A stretch of DNA of 64,000 bases, taken from the NCBI GenBank assembly GCA_029243545.1, contig JAQWRV010000029.1, forward strand, positions 98,295 through 162,294, written 5' to 3'. This DNA is from Rhodospirillaceae bacterium. GTDB taxonomy: Bacteria > Pseudomonadota > Alphaproteobacteria > Rhodospirillales > Rhodospirillaceae. The notes below the pieces were generated by a model. The model was not told where the DNA came from, did no database searches, and saw only the letters and a program-made list of their open reading frames with translations. Position numbers and translations under genes: made by a program. Shown here piece after piece: positions 35,760-50,711 of the stretch (the first letter of the stretch is position 1; every line of letters starts with the position of its first letter).

Positions 35760-36701
35760 CTATTCCAGGTCTCGTGCCACGCGGAACCCAAACAAGTGGT
35801 AAGACGTGCGTTCAGGATCCCGGCCGCGAAAGAAGGGTTTGTGGCGGCTCACGCGGCTGCGCCACGAGCCACCTCGGATGGCTCGTTTTTCACATTGGCC
35901 ATCGACTTCAAATGCGCTGCCGTCTACTGGTTCGTCGGGGTAAAATATCGGCGAGCAATCCTGGGTCCATTCCCACACGTTGCCAACCACGTCGTAAAGG
36001 CCGAACGGATTGGGCTTGTATTGCCCAACTGGTGCGGCGAGAACGTAGCCATCGTTGCACTGAGCCGCCATGGTCATACTTGTTCCACTGCCGACAATGA
36101 GGTCTTCTCGGTCTGCGGCAGCTTGATCTAGTACGTTGCCGTATTCGCAAATTTTGGTGTCATCTTCGCCCCAGAACCATTCTGTATCGGTGCCACCCTT
36201 GGCAGCCCATTCCCATTCGGCTTCTGTCAGCAGGCGATAGGTTTCGCCCGTTTGTTTGCTGAGCCACGTCACATATTCCTGTGCTTCGGTCCAGTAGACA
36301 CACATCATCGGTTCTTCATCCAGGACAGGGCGACCAAAGTCCGGGTCTTCAAAGGTGTTGCCCATCCGCTGTCCTTCGCCACCCCAGGCACGACAATCGG
36401 TCGCTGCATGGTTAGTGTCGGCCACAAAGGCAAGCCATTCGCCGATGGTGACTTCATATTTACCAGCCGCATAAGGCGTCGAAATAGAGACTGTGCGCAC
36501 AGGACCTTGGGGGCGCATATCGCCTCCACGCATGGGTTCTATATGCTCTGAACCCATCTCAAACGTCCCCGGCGGGATGACCACCATTTCTGGGCAGGTT
36601 TCACAATCTTGAAAGGTGCTGCCTGGCGTTTGAGCCTGTGCACTTAAAGCAAAAACCAGAATGGCGGCGGCCGATGTAATGTAAGAATAGATTTTTACCA
36701 T
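35760..36701 (-). CDS. Secreted formylglycine-generating-enzyme-like (SUMF1) protein, copy 1
   Basis: A 313-residue protein with a Sec signal (YITSAAAILVFALSAQA). The SUMF1/FGE-sulfatase fold shows in CETCPEMVVIPPGTFEMGSE, YEVTIGEWLAFVADTN, YRLLTEAEWEWAAKGGT, NPFGLYDVVGNVWEWTQDC, AIRGGSWRS and the final FGFRVARDL. True FGE converts a sulfatase Cys to formylglycine, but this fold also serves other roles and no sulfatase gene is seen nearby. Divergent from copy 2 at 36886; a third, broken copy is at 59608-59872. Confidence 0.85.
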   Translation of the reverse strand: MVKIYSYITSAAAILVFALSAQAQTPGSTFQDCETCPEMVVIPPGTFEMGSEHIEPMRGGDMRPQGPVRTVSISTPYAAGKYEVTIGEWLAFVADTNHAATDCRAWGGEGQRMGNTFEDPDFGRPVLDEEPMMCVYWTEAQEYVTWLSKQTGETYRLLTEAEWEWAAKGGTDTEWFWGEDDTKICEYGNVLDQAAADREDLIVGSGTSMTMAAQCNDGYVLAAPVGQYKPNPFGLYDVVGNVWEWTQDCSPIFYPDEPVDGSAFEVDGQCEKRAIRGGSWRSRVSRHKPFFRGRDPERTSYHLFGFRVARDLE

Positions 36702-36885
36702 TGAAAGTCCCTTTAATTCGACGTTTGGTTGAGACTAGCGCGTCTGATTAGTTTTGCACGGCAATTGAAAGGCTTTTATTCGCCCGATGGTCATTTAGGG
36801 CGGGAACCCTGTGAACGGGCCGCCAACGCTTGGCGAAGTCATATCTAGCCCGTAATCTCAGGGTATCAGATTAGGGGGTTACTCA

Positions 36886-37860
36886 ATGCGACTACTCATA
36901 TTCGCACTTTCACTTGTGTTGTCTTGCTCGGCTTTAGCCGACCTATTGCTTAAGCCTGCAAAGGCTGACGAGCACCTGCGGCAGGGAACAGCATTCAAAG
37001 ACTGTGAAACGTGCCCAGAAATGGTCGTGCTGCCGGCGGGCACGTTCATGATGGGCTCGACGGAAGAAGAAACGCTGATCGGTCAGGTGAGGGCGGACGC
37101 CGCTGAACGGGAGCAACCCAAACATGCGGTGACGCTGGCTAAGCCTTTTGCCATCGGCAAGTACGAAGTGACTCTCGCCGAGTATCGCGCCTTTGTGGAG
37201 GCGACAAACCGGCCTGATCCGGACCGTTGTATCACGTGGACGGAAGAGACCGAGGTTTGGGGGGAAGTGGACGGGGCGTCATGGCACAACGCGACCTTCT
37301 ACCAGGGTGAAGACCATCCCGCTGGATGCTTGGATCTGCAAGATGTGCGTGACTACAGTGCCTGGTTATCAAAGACCACCGGCGCCCGTTATCGGGTGCC
37401 CAGCGAAGCGGAGTGGGAGTACGCGGCCCGTGGCGGGACAACGACGGTCCAGGCCTGGGGCAACACCATGGATGAAATGTGCCGATTCGCTAATGCGTCT
37501 GACCGCACAAGGGCAGACGTGCACAGACGTGTGCGCGACGAGCCGACACGCTTTTTCGAATGCCGTGATGGCTATGTTTATACGGCGCCGGTGGGTTCGT
37601 TCCCGCCCAACGCCTATGGCTTATACGACATGGTTGGCAACATTTGGGAGTGGGTCGAGGACTGTTTCATCGTCGGCTATGCCGGCGCGCCGTCAGACGG
37701 TTCCGTGCGGTATGACCCTAACAATTGCGAGCGGCTGATCGTCCGCGGCGGCGGCTGGTACGCCCGCAATTGGTTCATGCGCCCAGCGGGCCGGAGCCGG
37801 GAGCATCCAGATTACCGGTCGACGACGCTTGGGCTGAGGGTAGTACGGGAGATTGATTGA
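36886..37860 (+). CDS. Secreted formylglycine-generating-enzyme-like (SUMF1) protein, copy 2
   Basis: A 324-residue paralogue of 35760-36701, divergently transcribed from it. It has a Sec signal (MRLLIFALSLVLSCSALA) and then FKDCETCPEMVVLPAGTFMM, KYEVTLAEYRAFVEATN, YRVPSEAEWEYAARGGT, NAYGLYDMVGNIWEWVEDC, IVRGGGWYARNW and LGLRVVREID. Signal, CETCPEM opening and C-terminus match copy 1. Predicted periplasmic. Substrate protein unknown. Confidence 0.85.
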   Translation: MRLLIFALSLVLSCSALADLLLKPAKADEHLRQGTAFKDCETCPEMVVLPAGTFMMGSTEEETLIGQVRADAAEREQPKHAVTLAKPFAIGKYEVTLAEYRAFVEATNRPDPDRCITWTEETEVWGEVDGASWHNATFYQGEDHPAGCLDLQDVRDYSAWLSKTTGARYRVPSEAEWEYAARGGTTTVQAWGNTMDEMCRFANASDRTRADVHRRVRDEPTRFFECRDGYVYTAPVGSFPPNAYGLYDMVGNIWEWVEDCFIVGYAGAPSDGSVRYDPNNCERLIVRGGGWYARNWFMRPAGRSREHPDYRSTTLGLRVVREID

Positions 37861-37943
37861 GGTGCAAAACGGTTGCGTCGCAACAGGCCCCCCTGTAAAC
37901 GGCTGCGAATTTATTGTTTAATCACCCAAGGTAAAGTCTTCTT

Positions 37944-38111
37944 ATGGCGCGCAAGTCCCGCAAGGCAAAACTAATGGAACGGGCCGGTAGTGTGCAGGAC
38001 CCCATTCCGGAAACGGGCAGTTTGCCGCGCCCGGCAGTGTTCTTTATCATCGCCATAGTTTTGTTGTTGCTCGGCGTGACTTTCGGAATTGTCGTCGACG
38101 TGGTTATGTAG
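37944..38111 (+). CDS. Small single-pass membrane protein, 55 residues
   Basis: A short frame starting MARKSRKAKLMERAGSVQDP, with a basic cytoplasmic head, then a single hydrophobic helix, VFFIIAIVLLLLGVTFGIVV, and a short tail. A purine-rich AAGGTAAAG lies a few bases upstream. The positive-inside layout (basic N-terminus, one helix) makes it a believable small membrane protein. A short inverted repeat (AGCCGG/CCGGCT) covers and follows the stop codon. No family recognised. It is the last gene before trpE. Confidence 0.5.
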   Translation: MARKSRKAKLMERAGSVQDPIPETGSLPRPAVFFIIAIVLLLLGVTFGIVVDVVM

Positions 38112-38345
38112 CCGGCGCTTGAACCGGCTGTCACGTCACTTGCCACTGTTCAGCTAAGGCCCGTTGCACTGCTAGTGATGGTTAACTCGCTAAAGTGGAA
38201 GCTTTAGCGTGTATGCGGTTGCGATCTGTCACCCCTGTGATAACACAATTCAAGCGCTGGCGGCATGGTTGCCAAGTTTAGTGGGGAAGGGGATTACTTT
38301 GGCATCGATGATGAAAACAGTTCGCCGGGCTTCACTATAATTACT

Positions 38346-39854
38346 TCACCCGTTGCTGCTATAGCGTGCGGCCTGTTCAGCGGCGCGGAGAATCGCTTTA
38401 GCTTTGTTCAGGCTTTCCTGAAACTCTGCTTCTGGATCTGAATCCGCCACGATGCCACCACCGGCTTGAACAATGAGTTCGCCGTCCTTAACGAGGGCTG
38501 TGCGTAGGGCTATACAGGTATCGAGGTCTCCGTTGGCGGCTAGATAGCCAATGGCTCCGGCGTAAAAGCTACGCCGTTCGGGCTCGAGCTCGTCAATGAT
38601 CTCCATAGCACGCACCTTGGGTGCACCGGAAACGGTGCCGGCGGGAAAACCTGCCATGAGTGCATCCATAGCGTCGGAATTAGGGCTGATCTCACCATCT
38701 ACATTAGACACGATGTGCATGACGTGACTGTAGTATTCGATCAGCATCTGCTCGGTGACTTCAACGGTACCGGTTTGCGCCACGCGGCCGACATCGTTAC
38801 GGCCGAGATCGAGCAACATCAAATGCTCGGCGACTTCTTTCGGATCGGCGAGGAGGTCCCGGGCGTATTGTTCATCTTCGGCCTTGGTCTGACCGCGCGG
38901 CCGGGTGCCGGCAATAGGGCGGATCGTGACCTTGCCCTCACGAAGGCGCACTAAAATTTCAGGGCTTGAGCCGACAATCGCAAAGCCATCAAAATTGAGG
39001 AAAAAGAGAAAAGGTGATGGGTTGAGTCGCCGCAGCGACCGGTACAACGAGAACGGTGGATGTATGAACGGCCGTCGCAAACGTTGCGACGGGACAACCT
39101 GAAAGACATCACCAGCGAGAATGTATTCCTTCGCTTTCTCGACCATCCGATGGTAGCCCTCACGACCGACGTTAGAGACAGCCTCGACGACATCGTCAGC
39201 CTCACTACCGTCACTAACAACTCGATGAGGTAGGGGCTGGTCTAAGATTTCAATAACGTCTTTTAGACGTTGCTGTGCTTCTGCATAAGCGTGATCAGCG
39301 GTTTGTGAATCTTGCGGGCGCACTGGCGTGACAATGCTCATGCTGTCGGCGACATCATCAAAAATCACCATTACTGTTGGGCGCATGAATACGCCTTCAG
39401 GAATGCCGATCGTATCTGTGTTATCGTTCGGGATATCTTCGACCAGTCGTACGGTGTCGTAGCCCATATATCCGATAAGTCCCGCCGCCATAGGTGGAAG
39501 AGTATCGGGCAGGTCGATGCGGGACTCAGCTACCAGAGCGCGCAAAGAGTCGAGTGGAGCTAAGCCAGTATCAACATATGAAACGTGTTGTCCGTCAGAA
39601 TCCCGACTGATTTCGGACACTTTGCCGTTGCAACGCCAAACAATATCGGGCTTTAGTGAAATGAAGGAGTAGCGGCCGCGGGTAGCGCCACCTTCTACTG
39701 ACTCTAGCAGTGATACATAATTCGATTCAGGCCCAAGTTTTAGGGCGGCGGAAACCGGAGTATCTAAATCGGCAACAAGCTGGGTCCATAACACTTGGGC
39801 TGCGCCCGCATTATAAGTGTCGGCGAAGAGTGAAGACTCTGGAAAAACGTCCAT
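38346..39854 (-). CDS. trpE: TrpE, anthranilate synthase component I
   Basis: Converts chorismate and ammonia (from TrpG) to anthranilate. The 502-residue protein has the N-terminal feedback region with SNYVSLLESVEGGATRGRYS (the LLES tryptophan-binding element) and the C-terminal catalytic domain with NPSPFLFFLNFDGFAIVGSS, IRPIAGTRPRG, DLGRNDVGRVA and FPAGTVSGAPKVRAMEIIDE. ppiD is 24 bases upstream on the same strand, so they are co-transcribed. Its usual downstream neighbour trpG is missing here and is found at 12525-13169. Confidence 0.95.
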   Translation of the reverse strand: MDVFPESSLFADTYNAGAAQVLWTQLVADLDTPVSAALKLGPESNYVSLLESVEGGATRGRYSFISLKPDIVWRCNGKVSEISRDSDGQHVSYVDTGLAPLDSLRALVAESRIDLPDTLPPMAAGLIGYMGYDTVRLVEDIPNDNTDTIGIPEGVFMRPTVMVIFDDVADSMSIVTPVRPQDSQTADHAYAEAQQRLKDVIEILDQPLPHRVVSDGSEADDVVEAVSNVGREGYHRMVEKAKEYILAGDVFQVVPSQRLRRPFIHPPFSLYRSLRRLNPSPFLFFLNFDGFAIVGSSPEILVRLREGKVTIRPIAGTRPRGQTKAEDEQYARDLLADPKEVAEHLMLLDLGRNDVGRVAQTGTVEVTEQMLIEYYSHVMHIVSNVDGEISPNSDAMDALMAGFPAGTVSGAPKVRAMEIIDELEPERRSFYAGAIGYLAANGDLDTCIALRTALVKDGELIVQAGGGIVADSDPEAEFQESLNKAKAILRAAEQAARYSSNG

Positions 39855-39878
39855 GGGATCATCCGCCGCTGCGCAATC

Positions 39879-41786
39879 TTATTGCGGAACAAGTTGGTCG
39901 ATAATCTCGCGGTTAAGCGTGACGTCGAAACCATTTGTGAGGGAGTCCGTAAATTCTGCAACGAGATCGTTGGCAATGGATGATTTTACAGCATTGGCGA
40001 CAAGGCCTCTATTCTCAGCCAACGCAATTTTGTCAGGTGGCACGACTTCAATCATCCGGGCGACAATATACCCTGCCGCAACGCGGGCCTTTATGACGTC
40101 GCCAACCCTAGCGTTGAATAGGCCCTCCATTGCTTCCGGACTAACGAATTGGGCCGGGATAATGGCGTCGAGGCGCAGGCTGTCGCCGAACCGTGTGACG
40201 GGGCCCAGTTTAACAAATTGAAGACTTGCATCGCTCTCTGCCATGGCAGGGAGATCACTCGAGGGGCCTATGTCATCAAGAAAAGCTGTTGCCATCTTTG
40301 CAGTTGCCGCACTTCGTGCTTGCGCACCCCATAGTTTCTGAACGTCGTCTTTCACACGTTCGTAGGGTTTCGGCGCCGGTGGGATTATATCTTCCACTCT
40401 CAAAATATAAGCGTATTCGTCTGTTTCAATTAGCTGAGAATCAATACCGCGTTCGGTTGCATACGCTAAGCGGAGGAATCGGTCTTGGTCCATTGGGAAT
40501 GATAAACGTTGGCCGGTGACGCCTCGACCATCCCTGTCAACCGCATCAAAATAGACATAACTGAAACCCGGTGCATTCGCCACTTCATTGACGGCAATGC
40601 CGGCTGCAAATTGATCTTCCATGTATATTGTCGCTTCGTACATTTCATCAAAGGCACGGTCCTGAACAATAAATTCAATAATTTCTTCGCGTACTACCGG
40701 CAATGCTTTGATGCTTCCGGTCTCGCGACTGGTCACTTCAAATAGATGCCAACCAAAGTCAGTCTGCACTGGTGTGCTGATTGAATCGACGTCGAGATTG
40801 AAAATTGGCCCGATGTCAAAACCGATATCGTCGTTAGCGCTCAATTCGCCCAGTTCAATCGGCGCATTTAGGCTTGTTCGCTCCGCTAAAATAGCCAGTG
40901 AATCTCCATCTTGAATTTGCTCGTGTGCTGCTTGCGCTTCGAATTGCGTTCCGAAGATCAACTGATTGACGGCTCGTTTTTCCTGTGTCCTGTAACGGTC
41001 GATGTTTTCATCATAAAAACTTTTTATTTCATCTTGGGTGATGCTTTCGGGCGGCACGAGATCTTTTGGCTGCACAAGTGCAGCGCTTACCGTGCGGTAT
41101 TCTGGTGCCGAAAAGGCTAGGATGTTTTCGTCGTAAAGCTTTCGTAGTTCTTGTTCTGTCGGTTCAGCAGGTAAATTGACATCGGCATCACTTATGTAAA
41201 GGATATCGGCCATACGTTGTTCAGCACGATAGCGAAATAGCGGGTCGACTAACGCATCCGGCGCTCCTGCATTAAGCGCAACGGGCTCAAGCAATGTTTG
41301 TCGGGTCACGTCGCCACGAAGAAGATCGACGAAGCCTTGTTCCGTTAGATTGTTGCTGGTTAGTGTCGAGGTAAAGAGAATCCGATTGAAGTTGCCGGTT
41401 TCGTCTTTAAACGCATCCTGTTGTTGCAAGGAGCGCCTTAGCGTTTCGTTGGGAACGATCAGCCCCATCTCACGGGCCGCCATCTCGATAGAAGCGCGCT
41501 GGCTGAGTTGCCTGATGATGTTATTATGAATGCCAAGGTCTGCAGCTTGTTTTGCCGTGAAATCAGGCCCTAATGCTTCGCGAAGCTCATTGACCTCCTG
41601 ATTAAACCTGCGTTGCAGTTCCTCGGCACGGATTTCTACCTGATCGACCTTAATCACAACGTTTGGATCGAGAGCAGGGTTGATGGCGTCACCGACGCCC
41701 CAAATGGCAAAACTTATCATCACCAGGCCCAAAAAAGCCTTGAGCAGGAAACTCTCTTTAATGGCGACGGTCAAACCTTGAATCAT
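39879..41786 (-). CDS. ppiD: PpiD-like peptidyl-prolyl isomerase / SurA-N domain chaperone
   Basis: Periplasmic folding factor anchored in the inner membrane. The 635-residue protein has a single N-terminal helix (FLGLVMISFAIWGVGDAIN), a SurA_N-type region (EELQRRFNQEVNELREALGP, about 45-180), a parvulin-type domain around residues 250-355 with AVNQLIF, ELSANDD and TDFGWHLFEVT, and a second similar unit to the C-terminus. The parvulin domain departs from consensus, as usual in alphaproteobacterial PpiD. It is divergent from tpiA, the standard alphaproteobacterial arrangement, and precedes trpE. Confidence 0.88.
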   Translation of the reverse strand: MIQGLTVAIKESFLLKAFLGLVMISFAIWGVGDAINPALDPNVVIKVDQVEIRAEELQRRFNQEVNELREALGPDFTAKQAADLGIHNNIIRQLSQRASIEMAAREMGLIVPNETLRRSLQQQDAFKDETGNFNRILFTSTLTSNNLTEQGFVDLLRGDVTRQTLLEPVALNAGAPDALVDPLFRYRAEQRMADILYISDADVNLPAEPTEQELRKLYDENILAFSAPEYRTVSAALVQPKDLVPPESITQDEIKSFYDENIDRYRTQEKRAVNQLIFGTQFEAQAAHEQIQDGDSLAILAERTSLNAPIELGELSANDDIGFDIGPIFNLDVDSISTPVQTDFGWHLFEVTSRETGSIKALPVVREEIIEFIVQDRAFDEMYEATIYMEDQFAAGIAVNEVANAPGFSYVYFDAVDRDGRGVTGQRLSFPMDQDRFLRLAYATERGIDSQLIETDEYAYILRVEDIIPPAPKPYERVKDDVQKLWGAQARSAATAKMATAFLDDIGPSSDLPAMAESDASLQFVKLGPVTRFGDSLRLDAIIPAQFVSPEAMEGLFNARVGDVIKARVAAGYIVARMIEVVPPDKIALAENRGLVANAVKSSIANDLVAEFTDSLTNGFDVTLNREIIDQLVPQ

Positions 41787-41979
41787 CGCGGCCCCTCTTT
41801 CGTACTGTCATAAAGCCGCGGCCTGGAATGCCGCGAACAAGCGATTAATATGGAACGCGCCTTTTACGCGCCAATCCTAGGCTGAGCAAGCCTTTGGGGG
41901 TAGTCGGGATCACCTGGAACTGGCCGGGGCCATATGTTAGCACACCATCTACACGAGATTGGGAAGGCGGATACAAAGA

Positions 41980-42720
41980 ATGGCTAAGTTAATTGCCGGA
42001 AACTGGAAGATGAACGGTCTTTTGGGGAGTGGGAAGGATCTGGCGCAAGCATTGGCCAAACGTATTCGTTCTATGGAAACAAACGCAGAAATAGCGGTTT
42101 TCCCACCAGGACCGCTGATCCCACCGATCTTAAGGGCAGTATCTGATACGTCCATATGGGTCGGCGGCCAAGACTGTCATTGGAATGGGGCAGGAGCTCA
42201 CACTGGTGATGTAAGCGCTCAGCTTCTGGCAGACCTGGGCTGCTCAGGCGTCATTGTTGGACATTCTGAGAGGCGGGCTGACCATGCCGAAACAGACGGT
42301 CAGGTCAAAGGCAAGGCTGAAGCGGCGCTTGCAGCCGGGTTAAAGGTCATTGTCTGTGTCGGAGAAACCGAGGCTGAGCGCGATGCTGGGCAGATGGAGA
42401 CCGTTGTTAGGACGCAGATCGATGGTTCTCTGCCGTCGGGAGGAACGGTTGATACGGTCATTGTGGCCTATGAACCAGTTTGGGCAATCGGTACAGGGCG
42501 AACTCCGTATTTGGACGAGATAGGGGTTATGCATAGCCTGATACGTAATCGTGCCGCTGGACTGGTATTGGGCGAGGGGCTCCGTATTCTTTATGGTGGG
42601 TCGGTCAAGCCGACCAATGCTAAGGAAATCCTTAGAATTCCGGGGGTTGACGGGGCTTTAGTCGGTGGCGCAAGCCTGACGGCCGATGACTTCTGGGGCA
42701 TTATTGAAAGTTGCCCCTAG
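41980..42720 (+). CDS. tpiA: Triosephosphate isomerase
   Basis: Interconverts dihydroxyacetone phosphate and glyceraldehyde-3-phosphate. The 246-residue barrel has AGNWKMNG (catalytic Lys), VIVGHSERR (catalytic His), VAYEPVWAIGTGRTP (catalytic Glu and the mobile loop) and ILYGGSVKP. ATG 41980 is the family-like start; a TTG 21 bases earlier would add residues without homology. First gene of the tpiA-secG-pyrG-kdsA-eno series. Confidence 0.95.
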   Translation: MAKLIAGNWKMNGLLGSGKDLAQALAKRIRSMETNAEIAVFPPGPLIPPILRAVSDTSIWVGGQDCHWNGAGAHTGDVSAQLLADLGCSGVIVGHSERRADHAETDGQVKGKAEAALAAGLKVIVCVGETEAERDAGQMETVVRTQIDGSLPSGGTVDTVIVAYEPVWAIGTGRTPYLDEIGVMHSLIRNRAAGLVLGEGLRILYGGSVKPTNAKEILRIPGVDGALVGGASLTADDFWGIIESCP

Positions 42721-42815
42721 CTTCGGGCGCCAAAGGCGACTAAAAAGCCGTCAAATTTCAATACGTTTCGGCTGATGCCGGGGCCTAGAAACAGCAGAGA
42801 TTGCCAAGAGTATTC

Positions 42816-43175
42816 ATGGAAACAATTCTTCTTCTCATACACTTGCTCATCGCTATGGCCATGATCGGCCTGATTCTTGTCCAAAAGAGCGAAGGCGGCG
42901 CTATGGGCGGCGGATTGACGGGCGGTGCTTCGGTTACGGGCATGGCTCAATCGCGCGTCAGAGCAACCCCGGTAACGCGCGCGACAACAATCCTGGGCAT
43001 ATGCTTTTTCGCATCGAGCCTTGGGCTGGCGATTCTGGCTACGCCAACGGATGCCCCGTCATCTATTTTTGAGACAGCACCTATTTTCGACGGTCCGGGC
43101 GAAATCCCCATTGTACCTATCCTGCCAAGTGAGGGTGGAATGCCAGTGGTGCCTAGCGTTCCTGTCGACGACTGA
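42816..43175 (+). CDS. secG: SecG, protein-export translocase subunit
   Basis: Auxiliary subunit of the SecYEG channel. The 119-residue protein has two hydrophobic helices (METILLLIHLLIAMAMIGLI and TTILGICFFASSLGLAILA) joined by the glycine-rich loop KSEGGAMGGGLTGGASVTG, the SecG signature. A Pro-rich periplasmic C-terminus follows, typical of alphaproteobacteria. ATG 42816 is preferred to a TTG at 42801. It sits between tpiA and pyrG as usual. Confidence 0.93.
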   Translation: METILLLIHLLIAMAMIGLILVQKSEGGAMGGGLTGGASVTGMAQSRVRATPVTRATTILGICFFASSLGLAILATPTDAPSSIFETAPIFDGPGEIPIVPILPSEGGMPVVPSVPVDD

Positions 43176-44912
<1,737 letters not shown>

Positions 44913-44939
44913 ACACCTCAAAGAAAGAGCCATTTCCCA

Positions 44940-47112
<2,173 letters not shown>

Positions 47113-47140
47113 GGTAAGACCCCGAAACCAGCCAATTAGA

Positions 47141-47365
47141 TTAATATTTGGGTTGACCCCAACTTTTTTCCAGGCTGTCTCGCCCGGTGATGGCCATGCC
47201 TTTGGTGTGGGCCACCGGCAGCTGTGGCAGATAGTCGTTGACCGAGCCTTCCAGGTCTTCGTCGGCAAAACGGACCACGGTTTCATTATGGAATTCCTGA
47301 ATGGCAGCGTATTGCGCTTCGGTCCCGCCGCGGCGCTGTTCCTTGTGCGTGGCGCCGACGAGCAA
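47141..47365 (-). CDS. Short orphan reading frame downstream of thiC
   Basis: A 74-residue minus-strand frame starting at a TTG (47365). It reads LEGSVNDYLPQLPVAHTKGM and SLEKSWGQPKY at its end. The amino-acid composition looks like real protein, and the C-terminal half has the feel of a domain end, so it may be either a small gene or the last piece of a lost larger one. No ATG start, no family recognised. It lies between eno (converging) and thiC (upstream, same strand). Confidence 0.35.
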   Translation of the reverse strand: MLVGATHKEQRRGGTEAQYAAIQEFHNETVVRFADEDLEGSVNDYLPQLPVAHTKGMAITGRDSLEKSWGQPKY

Positions 47366-47415
47366 AAGAAAAACTCAGAGCTTGGATGAAAGATTTGTTT
47401 GTGTATGTCCTTAGA

Positions 47416-49480
<2,065 letters not shown>

Positions 49481-49634
49481 GTTGATCTGACCTTAGGCCT
49501 GGGATGATAGTCGGTCAACGGCTGCATCTGTGGATAACTCGCGACATTGTGCCCCGCTCACACGGCAAGCGTGACAGGCTTGGGTATTGAATATTCATAT
49601 ACCTAAAGAGCCATACCAATTATGAGTCTGGCTC

Positions 49635-50492
49635 ATGTTCGATGACCTTCTAGCCACGATTCTTATTCTAGTTTCTGCCGTTATTCATGCAGGCATGAGT
49701 GCAATGATAATAACCAGTGAGGATAAGTACGCACGGCGTGCCTCCATGCTCATGGTCAGTGGCTGTATTGCGCTTCCCGTCGTGTTTTTTGTTCCGTTCC
49801 CAACGCCAGAGGTTTGGGTGTTGCTGATCGTTGGTAGGGTTATCCACTTGGGTTTTGAATTCTGCCTGATCAACGCCTACCGGTTTGGAGATCTGTCCCA
49901 GGTCTACCCAGTCTTCCGAGGAGCGGCTCCGGTTTTAACGGCCGTTGGGGCATATGTGTTTCTCTCGGAATCATTATCATGGTTGGAAATTCTAGCGTTG
50001 TTGACGCTCGCTCTTGGTATTCTCTCCTTTGCTATTGAACGGCATACATCCCTGGCCAGTGTTGGAACGAACAGGAAGGCTTTGCTTTTCGCGGTCGCCA
50101 CCTCCGTTTTCATTGCGTTCTACACCCTGATAGATGCCACGGGTGTAAGGACCGTGGATCAGCCTCTGACCTATATTTCTTGGACATTCGTGATGGCAGG
50201 TTTGGCTTTCCCAGCAACGGTCGCCATTTGGCGTCCGGGGACATTGCGTGCGCATTTTAGAGATCATGCACGGACCGTTTTATTTGCGGGATCGCTAGTG
50301 GTTGCGACGTACAGCCTCGCACTGTTTGCATACAACTTAGGTCAGACAGCTGAGATCGCCGCCCTTCGCGAAACCAGTGTGGTGTTCGCGGCTATCATTG
50401 GCGTGGTCTTCTTAGGAGAGCGCTTCGGACGGCGAAGGATACTGGCAGCAATCGTGATCGCTGCCAGTGCCGTCGCGCTTAAGGTTGTTTAG
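49635..50492 (+). CDS. EamA/DMT-family transporter
   Basis: A 285-residue integral membrane protein with about ten hydrophobic helices in two EamA halves. The first half ends with the Pro/Gly-rich VYPVFRGAAPVLTAVGAYVF, and the second has TYSLALFAYNLGQTAEIAAL and AIIGVVFLGERFGRRRILAA, matching the 'E.....G..LI' end of each EamA unit. Members export amino acids, nucleobases or drugs; the substrate here is unknown. Divergent from thiC, alone on its strand. Confidence 0.87.
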   Translation: MFDDLLATILILVSAVIHAGMSAMIITSEDKYARRASMLMVSGCIALPVVFFVPFPTPEVWVLLIVGRVIHLGFEFCLINAYRFGDLSQVYPVFRGAAPVLTAVGAYVFLSESLSWLEILALLTLALGILSFAIERHTSLASVGTNRKALLFAVATSVFIAFYTLIDATGVRTVDQPLTYISWTFVMAGLAFPATVAIWRPGTLRAHFRDHARTVLFAGSLVVATYSLALFAYNLGQTAEIAALRETSVVFAAIIGVVFLGERFGRRRILAAIVIAASAVALKVV

Positions 50493-50711
50493 ATCGCATA
50501 GCTTAACTTCATGCCGGGATTTATTCCGAGCATCCAAGGGAAAACTAACCGTCCCGGCTATCCACATTGTCCACTTAGAATCACATTGCCCAAGTGCTCT
50601 GACCATTGTTCCGGATAATCGTACATCCAGTCGGAATACCCGCCTCCAGGTTAAGGATTTCTTGTGCTGCTAGGTTTTCCGTTCAATGAGACTCTAAAAG
50701 TTGCTTAGGTC

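Noticed and set aside
38188-38209. Hairpin CGCTAAAG/CTTTAGCG between the small membrane protein and trpE
   Set aside because: Eight-base stem without T-run; could be a weak terminator but not enough to annotate.
38265-38441. 58-codon plus-strand frame MVAKFSGEGDYFG... before and over the trpE end
   Set aside because: Two thirds of it is antisense to trpE and no ribosome site is convincing.
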